A stretch of 40,213 bases of DNA from JAYVSZ01 sp043774925 (GCA_043774925.1 JAYVSZ010000023.1:1-40213), one strand, 5' to 3'. Numbered from the stretch's first letter, positions 14,883 to 23,398 are shown. Program-made: numbers and translations. Notes: generated from the sequence alone by a model not told the origin.

Positions 14883-16132
14883 ATTTGGGTGGTTTCAAAC
14901 ATTCTAAAATGTTGCAAAGCTGCTAACGTACTGTTTACCCCATCTTCGTGAAACCCATTCGCCCAATACGCGCCCGCAAAACCTGTTCTATTTACGCCGC
15001 TAACCTCCTTATGTCGCGCTTGTGCAGCCGCTCCAGCCAGCGTATAGAGCGGGTGCATGTATTTAAGACGCTTAATTACCTTGGCAGGATTAATTAAATC
15101 GGTGTGATTCAGCGTCACTAAAATTGGCTCTGGCGATTTTAAGTTTTGCAGAATATTCATGTTGTAGGTGACAGCGACGCCTTTCCTCGCTCTGACAGGA
15201 ATATGATAGTTCCATGCCGCCCAAGCTAGTTTGCGCTTGGGCATTAAGCTGACATCATGATGCAAATACACGGTATTTTCTTGGTAGGGGATTGCGCCTA
15301 GAATGGCTTTTTCTTTATCGCTTGCGTCTATTAACATTGCCAAAGCTTGGTCGCTATGACAAGCAAAGAACACGTAATCGAAACTTTGCTCTTCGTCATA
15401 TTGTGGCTTTATTTTCACGCTACTTTTAAAGCGGCGCACACTGGCAATCGACGTATTCAGTTTTATTTTAGATTTGAAGGGCTCGGTTAGCGCCTCTACA
15501 TAGCGCGCCGAACCGCCAACAATGGTGCGCCATTCAGGGCGATTATTGACGGTGAGCATGCCATGATGGTGAAAAAATCGTACAAAAAAGCGGGCGGGAA
15601 ACGCCATCATCTGCGCAGCATCTGTTGACCAAATGGCTGCGCCCATCGGCACAATAAACTGATTGATAAACGCTTCGCGGTAATGATTTTGCGCCAAATA
15701 ATCGCCCAAGGTGATTTCATTGCCAGCATTTAAAAGCTCAAGTGAGTTTTTGTTAAAGCGTAAAATGTCATTAATCATGCCATAAAAACGCGGATTAAAT
15801 AAATTACGTCTCTGCGCGAAAAGACTGTTTAAATTGGTGCCGTTATATTCCAGCCCAGTTTTTTCGCAGCGCACGCTAAAGCTCATATTGCTGGGTTGCC
15901 AGGCGACTTTTGCAGCGTCTAACATGGCAATAAAATTGGGGTAAGTGCGGTCGTTAAACACAATGAAGCCAGTATCTATCGCATAATTTTTTCCAAAAAG
16001 CTCAACGTCGTGCGTATGTGTGTGGCCGCCAATGTGGCTAGCAGCCTCAAACACGGTGATTTCGTGCTGTTGATAAAGATGATGCGCGAGCGTGTTGCCA
16101 GCAATGCCACTGCCGATAATCGCAATCTTCAT
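14879..16132 (-). CDS. FAD-dependent amine-oxidase-like protein of the cfa cluster
   Basis: A 417-residue flavoprotein. The dinucleotide-binding start MKIAIIGSGIAGNTLAHHLY and the FAD motif EAASHIGGHTHTHDV are followed by a substrate domain with TGFIVFNDRTYPNF and a late FAD contact GAYWANGFHEDGVNS. These proteins belong to the amine-oxidase/phytoene-desaturase superfamily but with a lipid context: they nearly always accompany DUF1365 and CFA-like methyltransferases, and a desaturating role on methylated fatty acids has been proposed in furan fatty acid formation. It overlaps the desaturase gene by 4 bases and the DUF1365 gene by 4 bases. Exact substrate is inferred. Confidence 0.93.
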   Translation of the reverse strand: MKIAIIGSGIAGNTLAHHLYQQHEITVFEAASHIGGHTHTHDVELFGKNYAIDTGFIVFNDRTYPNFIAMLDAAKVAWQPSNMSFSVRCEKTGLEYNGTNLNSLFAQRRNLFNPRFYGMINDILRFNKNSLELLNAGNEITLGDYLAQNHYREAFINQFIVPMGAAIWSTDAAQMMAFPARFFVRFFHHHGMLTVNNRPEWRTIVGGSARYVEALTEPFKSKIKLNTSIASVRRFKSSVKIKPQYDEEQSFDYVFFACHSDQALAMLIDASDKEKAILGAIPYQENTVYLHHDVSLMPKRKLAWAAWNYHIPVRARKGVAVTYNMNILQNLKSPEPILVTLNHTDLINPAKVIKRLKYMHPLYTLAGAAAQARHKEVSGVNRTGFAGAYWANGFHEDGVNSTLAALQHFRMFETTQI

Positions 16133-17082
16133 TTCAGCAGTTCTTTGCGCGACTCTCTAATTTCAATCGGCACGGTGCGCAAGTTCCAAATAATGCCGCA
16201 AGCCGCCATGAGTTTTAAGCCGTAGTAGGTAAAATCTAGCTCCCACCAATAAAAGCCTTGTTTGGCCGCACCTGGATAATGGTGGTGGTTATTATGCCAG
16301 CCTTCGCCAAGGGTGATGATGGCGATAAACCAATTGTTGCGGCTGTGGTCGCGCGTGGCGTAGCGGCGCTTGCCCCATACGTGTGCCAGCGAGTTCACCG
16401 TAAAAGTGCCGTGATACAAAGCAATAGTCGAGATCACAAACCCCCACACCAGCAACTGCCAGCCGTCCGTATTCAAGCTTGGGGCGGCGTTTTCCAGCCA
16501 TTCGCCAAGTAGAAAAATTAGCGTTGCAAAAATAATCGGCACGATGATATCGAAACGATCTAAAAAGCGTAACTCTGGAAACTTAGCGAGCTCTTTAACG
16601 CGGTCGAGCTTGGTGGCAAAGTTGGCACGCGATAAAAACCAGCCGATGTGACTCCACAAAAAGCCATGTTGCACGGGCGAGTGTTTGTCTGTGATTTCAT
16701 CTGAATGAATGTGGTGATCCCGGTGGTGCGCCGCCCACCATAATGGCCCGCGTTGCACGGCTGTACTGCCGAGCACTGCAAATACAAATTGCCCCGCGCG
16801 GGAGGTTTGAAAGGCTTTGTGCGCAAAGTAGCGGTGATAAAAACCGGTAATGGCAAACATGCGTAGTGCATATAAAGCAATGGCAAACATCACCGCAAAC
16901 CAGCTAAATTCCACCCAAATCACCGCAAAACAGGCTAAGTGTAACAATACAAATGGAATCACTCTTAACCAGTCGATACTGTTATCGGCTGCTTCAGGCG
17001 CAAATTCAACTTCTGCATTATCAAGCCAACTGATGATTTTATTTATTAGCTTTATAGTCATGCTCTGGAAGCCAATATCCAT
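16129..17082 (-). CDS. Delta-9-type acyl-CoA/acyl-lipid desaturase
   Basis: A 317-residue membrane di-iron desaturase of the OLE1 type. All three histidine boxes are present: HRYFAH (residues 83-88), HHRDHH (119-124) and HNNHH (263-267), with four hydrophobic membrane segments around them. It introduces a cis double bond in long saturated acyl chains and would provide the substrate for the two CFA-like methyltransferases. Two starts are possible; the ATG at 17082 has AGAGG but only 3 bases away, and the ATG at 17061 has no clear site. It lies 37 bases after the lipocalin gene and overlaps the amine-oxidase-like gene. Confidence 0.94.
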   Translation of the reverse strand: MDIGFQSMTIKLINKIISWLDNAEVEFAPEAADNSIDWLRVIPFVLLHLACFAVIWVEFSWFAVMFAIALYALRMFAITGFYHRYFAHKAFQTSRAGQFVFAVLGSTAVQRGPLWWAAHHRDHHIHSDEITDKHSPVQHGFLWSHIGWFLSRANFATKLDRVKELAKFPELRFLDRFDIIVPIIFATLIFLLGEWLENAAPSLNTDGWQLLVWGFVISTIALYHGTFTVNSLAHVWGKRRYATRDHSRNNWFIAIITLGEGWHNNHHHYPGAAKQGFYWWELDFTYYGLKLMAACGIIWNLRTVPIEIRESRKELLK

Positions 17083-17119
17083 GCGCCTCTCAGGGCCACT
17101 AATTTTTTAGAGTTGCGTA

Positions 17120-17665
17120 TCATTTAACAATATCCCACTGTTGCGGCACTTTGCGCAGCTTGCTCATATCGTAACCATAGCTTTGCACTAAATCGGTCAA
17201 TTCTTTATACGCTGCAACGCTAATTTGCGGGGTGCGCGCCATAATCCATACGTAATCACGCGCATTGCGGGCAATTATCGTGCGTTGATATTGCTCGTCT
17301 AAATAGACAATACGATACTCGGCTTTAATAGGCCAAATAAACTGCATGCCCCACAGCGCGTTATTGCCTTCTTTTTGCACAAATCCTTTCGGCTCATATT
17401 TTTTAAATGCGCCATCAAATCCGCCTTTGTAAAAAGTAAAGGTGGTGGCAATCGTACCGTCGTCGTTCAGTTTGTAATTTTCAACGCCGTTGTACACTTC
17501 TTTTTCAATCATGGTGGGAATCGCTGCAATCACGTACCAATCGCCCATAAATTTGGGTAAATCTACATTTTTGACTAGTGGAATTGGCTTCATAGACGTC
17601 ATACACCCTGTAAGAACGAGAAAAATACAGCAATAAAATATCTTAAAAATTATTTTTACCTTCAT
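17120..17665 (-). CDS. blc: Outer-membrane lipocalin (Blc family)
   Basis: A 181-residue lipoprotein: signal peptide ending LVLTGC with the lipidated Cys at ~21. The lipocalin fold is shown by KFMGDWYVIAAIPTMIE (GxW motif), NYKLNDDGTIATTFTFYKGG, the central strand YRIVYLDEQYQRTIIARNARDYVWIMAR and the final helix with YKELTDLVQSYGYD. Blc proteins bind fatty acids or lysophospholipids in the outer membrane. In this cluster it could carry damaged or modified acyl chains between membranes. It starts 2 bases after the DUF6134 gene stop. Confidence 0.93.
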   Translation of the reverse strand: MKVKIIFKIFYCCIFLVLTGCMTSMKPIPLVKNVDLPKFMGDWYVIAAIPTMIEKEVYNGVENYKLNDDGTIATTFTFYKGGFDGAFKKYEPKGFVQKEGNNALWGMQFIWPIKAEYRIVYLDEQYQRTIIARNARDYVWIMARTPQISVAAYKELTDLVQSYGYDMSKLRKVPQQWDIVK

Positions 17666-17667
17666 GA

Positions 17668-18318
17668 TTATATTAACTTATCTAAATATTTATCTAATTT
17701 ATAGATGACTTTATAGCCTTCTGGTGTAGTGGATTGTAGCGCCACCCAGTTTTTATTTTGGTCGTACCATAAATCGATATTCAGCTTAATTTTTCCTTCT
17801 GACAAACCTTGTAAAAGGTAATGCGTGCTCTCTATTTTGTTACCATTAACGTCAATAGTTTCTGTGCCAAGCAGCTTGATGCTTGTATTTAAATATTCGG
17901 CATTTTGCGGATTTAGCAGTTTGCTTTGCGTGAGTATTTTCGGGTTCCAATAAGCAAAGGTCATCACACATGCGGGTAGCTTTTGGCTCTGCTTGCCATT
18001 GCTGATATTAAACTGGTCGCCTTCTAGTTTGCCAGTGACTTTTGTCTGCACTTTGCTTTCTGTGGTTTCTGCCTCTATCTCCCTTAGGCAGCCATCCTGC
18101 CATTGTTCTTTTGAAACATGATAGTAGTTATAAGCGTTAATAAACAATATGTTAACTTTAAATTTTGCGGTACTTGTCATCAAGTTTGCATCGTCAAGTA
18201 CAAAAGTGTGCGTACCCATTTTCTTTTTATCTAAATACACATCAAACGCCCATTCTTTTGCAAAAATTTTAGCGCTAAATACTAAAGTGAGTACCAGAAA
18301 ATAAAAACGTAACCTCAT
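17668..18318 (-). CDS. DUF6134-like secreted protein
   Basis: A 216-residue protein with a signal peptide (cut near IFAKE, residue ~20). The mature protein is beta-rich: AFDVYLDKKKMGTHTFVLD, KFKVNILFINAYNYYHVSKE, CLREIEAETTES, and PACVMTFAYWNPKIL. This matches my recollection of the DUF6134 family, which often accompanies lipocalin and DUF1295 genes in ChrR-type clusters. Two Cys (in DGCLRE and PACVM) could form a disulfide. The layout of strands suggests a lipid-binding barrel, but that is only inference. No enzyme function known. Confidence 0.75.
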   Translation of the reverse strand: MRLRFYFLVLTLVFSAKIFAKEWAFDVYLDKKKMGTHTFVLDDANLMTSTAKFKVNILFINAYNYYHVSKEQWQDGCLREIEAETTESKVQTKVTGKLEGDQFNISNGKQSQKLPACVMTFAYWNPKILTQSKLLNPQNAEYLNTSIKLLGTETIDVNGNKIESTHYLLQGLSEGKIKLNIDLWYDQNKNWVALQSTTPEGYKVIYKLDKYLDKLI

Positions 18319-18321
18319 TTT

Positions 18322-19092
18322 TTATCCTTTTGGAAAACTTGGAAAAAACGCATTGGTGGATTTGATGTAGTCGGAATAAGCAGGACGGCGCTCTGTAATG
18401 GTTTGTTCTAGCAAACTGACACCGCTGACTTTAAGCAATAACAAGGTCATTAAAACAGGCGATAGAATCGCCCACCAAGCACCTGTGGCTAGCGCAAATA
18501 AGTAAAACGCCCACCATACACAACATTCACCAAAGTAATTGGGATGGCGACTAAGCCGCCATAAACCCGTGTTTAACACTTGGCCTTTATTGGCTGGGTT
18601 GGCTTTAAATTTGGCAAGTTGAATATCGGCTACCATTTCCCATAAAAATCCAAATAAAAATAGTGCAATCGCCATAAAGTCTAAAATATTTAAGGGCGTT
18701 TTAGCATCAATCGCCGCATAAAGCGAAATTGAAATCACCCAAGCTAGTAGCGCTTGCAAACCAAAAACAATGTAGATGCTTTTTAACCAAAACATAGGTT
18801 CATTATTTTGTCGAATGACTGCATATCGGCCATCTTCATGCGGCCCCCAGTTGCGCCAAGTAAGGTAAACACACAACCTAATTGCCCAAATGGAAACTAA
18901 TACTAAAACAATAAGTGGGCGCAACGAAAAACCACTTACAAAATACGCGCTGGTAAACGCTGCAAGTAAAAAAAACAAGCTCCACATGCTATCTACGTGC
19001 GTGACATTATTGCGCAGCAAACTTAGTGCCCAGCCTATCAGCGAAAATAGGCTGATTGCAATGAGCGAGTTAAAGTAAATTGGCCAGTGCAT
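18322..19092 (-). CDS. DUF1295 membrane protein (steroid 5-alpha-reductase-like)
   Basis: A 256-residue membrane protein of DUF1295. Marks: IRLCVYLTWRNWGPHEDGRY (residues ~87-106), then LNTGLWRLSRHPNYFGECCVWW and ERRPAYSDYIKSTNAFFP at the C-terminus, the typical pattern of ICMT/5-alpha-reductase-like enzymes. Six or seven membrane helices. The fold suggests a reductase or methyltransferase acting on a lipid; DUF1295 genes recur in sigmaE-ChrR clusters. The ATG shares one base with the stop of the DUF2878 gene (TAATG). Confidence 0.9.
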   Translation of the reverse strand: MHWPIYFNSLIAISLFSLIGWALSLLRNNVTHVDSMWSLFFLLAAFTSAYFVSGFSLRPLIVLVLVSIWAIRLCVYLTWRNWGPHEDGRYAVIRQNNEPMFWLKSIYIVFGLQALLAWVISISLYAAIDAKTPLNILDFMAIALFLFGFLWEMVADIQLAKFKANPANKGQVLNTGLWRLSRHPNYFGECCVWWAFYLFALATGAWWAILSPVLMTLLLLKVSGVSLLEQTITERRPAYSDYIKSTNAFFPSFPKG

Positions 19093-19613
19093 TAGTGTTT
19101 AAAACCATCAAATTTTTGCGAAATAATTAGCAGTAAAGGGGTTAGCGTGCCCCAACCAAGGGCAAGTACGATATAGCTAGCTGGTGGATTGTTCAAGGTG
19201 GCTGCACCAAGCTTCACCGCGCCTAAATAAGCCAATGGCCCGCCAATCAGGCCAAACAAAATCGCCACCAACCAGCGCCCGTGCATCCAGCGCAAACTGA
19301 CATTTAAAGTGGTAGTAAAGGCTAGCCACAAAGCCAATATCCATGCGGGTACTAGGTCTGTTGACCAGCCATGTGCTTTGTAGCTAATCAAGCCAGTCGA
19401 TTGCATCATTTGGTCAAACAAGCCACCAATTAACAGCGCAATCAGCAATAAAATCAACTCATTGCGCGCATTTTTTGCTTTGGCTAAATGCCAAGCCACA
19501 CAAGCTAATACCACTGCGACACCCAGCCATGGCTGCTCTCGCGCAGCCCCTAACACGCAGGCAAACCAGCTAATTTGAAATAGCACAAAATTGATGACGA
19601 TATTTTTATTCAA
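19092..19613 (-). CDS. DUF2878 membrane protein
   Basis: A 173-residue protein of about five membrane helices, matching DUF2878: FVLFQISWFACVLGAAREQP, GGLFDQMMQSTGLISY and PAWILALWLAFTTTLNVSLR. Start is a TTG that directly follows the stop of the methyltransferase gene (TAA then TTG); a purine-rich GAGAAAAGA lies before it and no in-frame ATG is close. Role unknown; it accompanies DUF1295 and a CFA-like methyltransferase in this type of cluster. Confidence 0.85.
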   Translation of the reverse strand: MNKNIVINFVLFQISWFACVLGAAREQPWLGVAVVLACVAWHLAKAKNARNELILLLIALLIGGLFDQMMQSTGLISYKAHGWSTDLVPAWILALWLAFTTTLNVSLRWMHGRWLVAILFGLIGGPLAYLGAVKLGAATLNNPPASYIVLALGWGTLTPLLLIISQKFDGFKH

Positions 19614-20654
19614 TTATCTTTTCTCGAATAAATAGTGACTCACCCACCACTCTTGACCATGGTTATAGCCAAATAATTCCGCACATGCCATATAAAAAAT
19701 GCGCCAGCGGTTGCGCCACATGGTCACGTTTTGTTCGCCATAAATTGCCGCTAAAATTGGTGTAATTTCTTTCTCATGCGTATCCATATTAGCGAGCCAA
19801 GCATTGGCTGTTTTTTGGTAATGCGTGCCATCCCAGCGCCAGCGGTGCAAAAAATGTAAATCGTCCTGAAAATTCAGCGGCAAATCGTCGCTTGGCATCA
19901 TGCCACCAGAGAAAAAATACTGACTCATCCAATCGTCATCGCCTTGCACTTCAAAAGCATAAGGCGTGCTGCGATGCACAAAAATATGCTTAAAAAACTT
20001 GCCTTGCGGCTTAAGCCAGCTTGCCGCTTTGCCGTATAAAACCTTGTAATTGCGCATATGTTCAAACATTTCTACCGACACAATGCGGTCATAAGTGCTA
20101 GGCGCTTCAAACACATTCATGTCGGCCGTAATGATGTTTAAATTGGTGATGCCGCGTGATTTAGCCGTGGCCAAAATGTATTCGCGCTGCGAATTTGAGT
20201 TTGAAACACCCGTGATTTGACTACTTGGGTAGTGTGATGCCATCCATAAACTCAAACTGCCCCATCCACAGCCAAGCTCTAAAATGTGCTGCCCATCTTT
20301 TAAATCGGCGTGCTCACAAGTTTGTTGCAAGGCCAACACTTCTGCTTCATCTAGTGTTTGTGTATTGTTTAACCAAAAACAACTGCTATATTTACGGTTT
20401 TGGCCTAAGCAATAAAAGAAAAAAGCTGCGGGAACTTCATAATGCTGGGCGTTGACCAGCTCTGGTACTAGCGCAATCGGCGCCTTATCCATGGTGGCTA
20501 TAAAATCTGAAAACATCTTACTGCCCGTTTCGCAATCGCTATTCGCAATTTCGTTTAATCGCGTCTTGACCAAGCGGCGAATACCTGCGCGCAACATAGC
20601 ATCTGGTACATGGCCTTTTTCGGCGAATTGTAAGGCGTTGTTAGTGAGTGACAT
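19614..20654 (-). CDS. CFA-like SAM-dependent methyltransferase, second paralogue
   Basis: A 346-residue methyltransferase related to CFA synthase but clearly different from the 417-residue one downstream. The SAM site is HILELGCGWGSLSLWMA (residues ~124-140), then VSVEMFEHMRNYKVLYGKAA. The N-terminus lacks the CFA lipid domain and resembles the coclaurine-N-methyltransferase-like family found in singlet-oxygen regulons, for which methylation of an unsaturated fatty acid has been proposed. GGA spaced 6 precedes the ATG. A 141-bp gap separates it from the YheT-like gene, so it may have its own promoter; an inverted repeat there (CAGTCT with AGACTG) could end the upstream transcript. Confidence 0.9.
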   Translation of the reverse strand: MSLTNNALQFAEKGHVPDAMLRAGIRRLVKTRLNEIANSDCETGSKMFSDFIATMDKAPIALVPELVNAQHYEVPAAFFFYCLGQNRKYSSCFWLNNTQTLDEAEVLALQQTCEHADLKDGQHILELGCGWGSLSLWMASHYPSSQITGVSNSNSQREYILATAKSRGITNLNIITADMNVFEAPSTYDRIVSVEMFEHMRNYKVLYGKAASWLKPQGKFFKHIFVHRSTPYAFEVQGDDDWMSQYFFSGGMMPSDDLPLNFQDDLHFLHRWRWDGTHYQKTANAWLANMDTHEKEITPILAAIYGEQNVTMWRNRWRIFYMACAELFGYNHGQEWWVSHYLFEKR

Positions 20655-20795
20655 TAATCATCCAAGATTGTTATATTTTAAAATGTAGAGCCAGTCTAAA
20701 TTTATTAAAAAGACTGTGTTGGTGCATTTAAGTTTCAGCATCAATACAATATGTACAAAAACCGTATTAAGATGCTTAAAATGATTGCATTTAAA

Positions 20796-21812
20796 TTATC
20801 GCGCTTGAAAAAAATTCAATAAATGTGTTGGTAGCCAATCGTTACTGCCAGGAAAACCTACGTGACCGCCAGCATCTGGATATTCTAGGGTAACGCTTTG
20901 CGAGACTTGAGCTTGAGTTGGTAAACTTTCTGCGGGGATAAATGGGTCGTTTTTGGCGTTTAAAATGAGCGTAGGTAGCGAGATTTGACTAAGCCACGGC
21001 TTGGCTGCATTTTGTGCGTAGTAATTTTCGGCATCTGTTGCGCCATATAACACAGCAGTCACTGTGTTATCAATATCATGAATGGTGCGTGCAGATTTTA
21101 TTTTTTCATCATCAAGCAAGCCTGGAAAACGCGCCGACATTGCTAAGGCTTTAGGTCGCATAGAGTCTACAAAACGCGGTGTATAAATAATACGATTTAA
21201 ACCTTTGTCTAATGCATCTGCACTAGCTGCTAAATCCATTGGTGCCGAAACGGTGGCAGCTTTGGTAATCACACTATTGGCATGTTCACCAAATTCACCC
21301 AGCCATTTTAAAAGTGCATTACCTCCTAGTGATACGCCCACGGCATAAATAGGGGCTTGTGGCGCGCTAGCGCGTATACGGGAAAGCATCATGTCGATTT
21401 CCACTGCATCACCAGCATAATACACACGTGGCAAGCGATTGGGTTCGCCCGAGCAGCCTCTAAAATGAATCACCACACCGCGCCAGTCTTTATTTTTTGC
21501 GGCCGCCATGAGCGATAGGGCATATTGGCTTTGTGAGTTGCCTTCTAAGCCATGAAACAGCACGACGATTGGTCTTGTGTCAGTCACATTGTTCGGTATT
21601 TGAGTCCAATCTACATCAATAAAATCGCCATCGTCCAATTCCCAGCGCTGGCGGCTATAATCTACTTGAGGTTTTTTTGCAATTATTGCAGCATAAATGG
21701 TTTGCAAATGCCCGCTGGGCAACCAAAACGGCGCAGAGTAGGGCATATCAATGGGTGCTGCTAATGCAAGATTGGTAACACTTGCTAGGCAAATAAGTAA
21801 CAAAAAACGCAT
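20796..21812 (-). CDS. YheT-family alpha/beta hydrolase with signal-like N-terminus
   Basis: A 338-residue protein of the YheT/AB-hydrolase-4 family: PFWLPSGHLQTIYAAI is the family opening, VVLFHGLEGNSQSQYALSL the oxyanion region, HFRGCSGEPNRLPRVYYAGD a hallmark, GVSLGGNALLKWLGE the nucleophile elbow (Ser), and PDAGGHVGFPG the catalytic His. It should hydrolyse an ester or thioester. Unusually the first ~18 residues (RFLLLICLASVTNLALAA) look like a signal peptide, whereas most YheT proteins are cytoplasmic. No good ribosome site precedes the ATG, which lies 5 bases after the chrR stop, so it is probably coupled to it. Confidence 0.9.
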   Translation of the reverse strand: MRFLLLICLASVTNLALAAPIDMPYSAPFWLPSGHLQTIYAAIIAKKPQVDYSRQRWELDDGDFIDVDWTQIPNNVTDTRPIVVLFHGLEGNSQSQYALSLMAAAKNKDWRGVVIHFRGCSGEPNRLPRVYYAGDAVEIDMMLSRIRASAPQAPIYAVGVSLGGNALLKWLGEFGEHANSVITKAATVSAPMDLAASADALDKGLNRIIYTPRFVDSMRPKALAMSARFPGLLDDEKIKSARTIHDIDNTVTAVLYGATDAENYYAQNAAKPWLSQISLPTLILNAKNDPFIPAESLPTQAQVSQSVTLEYPDAGGHVGFPGSNDWLPTHLLNFFQAR

Positions 21813-21817
21813 GTAGG

Positions 21818-22261
21818 CTACAGTGTTTTAACCAATAAAGTGCAGCCTTTATCGCTACGAATACTTTCGTGTTGGCTGCCTGCGGCTGCGTAATGGAAAT
21901 CACCCGCGTAACATAAAATACCTTCTAGCCACACTTCGCCATCAATCACAAAAGATTCTTCATTTTGGCTATGCGCATGTGCAACAATACTAGTGTTGGC
22001 CGCCATTTTAATTAAAAATGATTTTGCTTCACCAACTTCGTGTAGCAATTTTAACTCTATGCCAACGGCGATACTTTTCCACTCACCTTGGTTTGCAAAT
22101 ACAAACGTATGGCTAGCCGCCGCAACACGTTGCATGAGGCGCGTTTTAATGTTTTCAGAAATGGCTGGTGTGGGCATTGTAGCAATGATACTTTCTGCAA
22201 TTTTTGTGTTTATTTCATAGGCCAGCATGCTGGCTTTGTTTAATGTACGTTTAGCCATCAT
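21818..22261 (-). CDS. chrR: ChrR-like cupin anti-sigma factor (short form)
   Basis: A 147-residue protein ending in a ChrR-type cupin: HAHSQNEESFVIDGEVW gives His95, His97 and a Glu at 101/102, and YAAAGSQHESI gives His131, the metal-binding set of the ChrR cupin. The N-terminal ~50 residues (LNKASMLAYEINTKIAESII) lack the HxxxCxxC zinc motif of the classical anti-sigma domain, and the protein is well below the ~210 residues of Rhodobacter ChrR. The ATG overlaps the sigma factor stop (ATGA), the standard arrangement for a sigma/anti-sigma pair. In known systems ChrR releases sigma in response to singlet oxygen or organic hydroperoxide. Whether this short form still binds sigma is inferred from coupling. 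Confidence 0.87.
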   Translation of the reverse strand: MMAKRTLNKASMLAYEINTKIAESIIATMPTPAISENIKTRLMQRVAAASHTFVFANQGEWKSIAVGIELKLLHEVGEAKSFLIKMAANTSIVAHAHSQNEESFVIDGEVWLEGILCYAGDFHYAAAGSQHESIRSDKGCTLLVKTL

Positions 22262-22839
22262 GACTCCTTTTGTAAGGTTGATTGCAATACTGCACTACCG
22301 TTAAGAATGTTTTTAAGCTTGGTTTGTGCGCGCTTTACGTTCGATTTTACCGTGCCTATAGGCATGTCCATTCGGGCGGCAATTTCATCGTGGGTAAAGC
22401 CTTTAAAAAACGCCAACGCAATTAATTGTCGCTGCATGGCGTTAAGCATGGCCATGGCGTTGCGAATATGTGATTCAGTTTCTAGCACCAGCAGCAAATC
22501 AAGTGGGCTGGCGCTTGCTGTGTGTTGCTGCAAAGTTTCAGGCTGTGGATGCGATTCTGCATTATCTTGCCGCCGCAAGGCATCAATCGCACGCGACCTG
22601 CAAATCATCATGAGCCACGCAATAGTCGGGCCGCGTGTGCTATCAAATTTAGTTGCTTCTTGCCATGCTTGCCAGTAAGTGTCTTCTACTGCTTCTTCGG
22701 CCAAATCGTGTCGACGCGTTATTTTTAATGCCAAACCATACACTTTAGATAGCGTACCCTCATACAAAGCCTCAAGCGAGGCTTCGTTACGCGCAATAAT
22801 GCCTTGCATGATGTGCTGAAACTCATCGGCGACTAGCAA
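22258..22839 (-). CDS. rpoE: ECF RNA polymerase sigma factor (ChrR-associated, SigE-like)
   Basis: A 193-residue ECF sigma factor. Region 2: LYEGTLSKVYGLALKITRRHDLAEEAVEDTYWQAW, with the helix ending at TRGPTIAWLMMICRSRAIDALRR (split here by motif). Region 4: LNAMQRQLIALAFFKGFTHDEIAARMDMPIGTVKSNVKR, a normal HTH. It is followed by a ChrR-like gene (ATGA overlap). I use the TTG at 22839, since AGGAG lies 8 bases before it; the ATG at 22809 is an alternative, ten codons later. It probably drives its own operon and the cfa/desaturase cluster, by analogy with Rhodobacter sigmaE; I did not find a convincing TGATCC-type promoter upstream. Confidence 0.92.
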   Translation of the reverse strand: MLVADEFQHIMQGIIARNEASLEALYEGTLSKVYGLALKITRRHDLAEEAVEDTYWQAWQEATKFDSTRGPTIAWLMMICRSRAIDALRRQDNAESHPQPETLQQHTASASPLDLLLVLETESHIRNAMAMLNAMQRQLIALAFFKGFTHDEIAARMDMPIGTVKSNVKRAQTKLKNILNGSAVLQSTLQKES

Positions 22840-22879
22840 AGGTTAAGCTCCTGTGGTGACTTATAAAGTTAGCCTAAAA

Positions 22880-23398
22880 TTACTTAGCTAAAACAGGCGG
22901 CACCGCGTCGCCCGCGGTCGTTTCAATTTCACGGTACATGGGGGCTAATTTAGCAAGCAGCTTATTTTGCGCGCTAAAGCGTACATTGTGTTTATCCATA
23001 GCAAATTGAAATTGCTCCACAAGTGCGTTAAAAGCTTCGCGGTTTACCTTCATGCTGGCATGCGTTGTTTTCATATCGCGGCCAGCGTAATGGCAACCGC
23101 CGTTCATTAGCTCGCACATTTGTTCAACCAGCATCGCTTTAATAAAAGTTTGCTTCTCGTTATCAAAAAAGGGTTTGGTGCGCGAATCTGCCACAAGCCC
23201 AATCATAAAGTCATCCATAATTTTTACCAAGCCTTCTTTTCCACCAAAAGCTTGAAATGTATCTGTGCCTTCCATAGGTGTGTTACCTAAATTAGTGTTT
23301 GCCGTTTTTGCTTCATCGGCTATGGCAGGTAAGTTTAACATTAAAATACAAGCACTTATTAAACCCATAGCGAGTTTTTTTGATTTTACTAAATTCAT
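22880..23398 (-). CDS. Periplasmic group-1 truncated haemoglobin
   Basis: A 172-residue protein with a signal peptide (cut near PAIAD, ~residue 27) and a group-1 truncated globin at residues ~48-160: TFQAFGGKEGLVKIMDDFM (A/B helices), VEQMCELMNGGCHYAGRDMK, then TTHASMKVNREAFNALVEQF with the proximal His. Export to the periplasm is unusual for globins but typical for those next to DUF3034 outer-membrane proteins. It may bind oxygen, NO or peroxide. It lies between the DUF3034 gene and the sigma factor gene, all on the same strand, with AAGGA before the ATG. Two Cys flank the E helix and may be a disulfide pair. Confidence 0.92.
   Translation of the reverse strand: MNLVKSKKLAMGLISACILMLNLPAIADEAKTANTNLGNTPMEGTDTFQAFGGKEGLVKIMDDFMIGLVADSRTKPFFDNEKQTFIKAMLVEQMCELMNGGCHYAGRDMKTTHASMKVNREAFNALVEQFQFAMDKHNVRFSAQNKLLAKLAPMYREIETTAGDAVPPVLAK

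Noticed and set aside
20655..20795. Possible sigmaE-type promoter (TGATGC) upstream of the second methyltransferase
   Set aside because: TGATGC occurs at a plausible distance, but I saw no convincing matching -10 element, and the region is AT-rich, so I do not call it.
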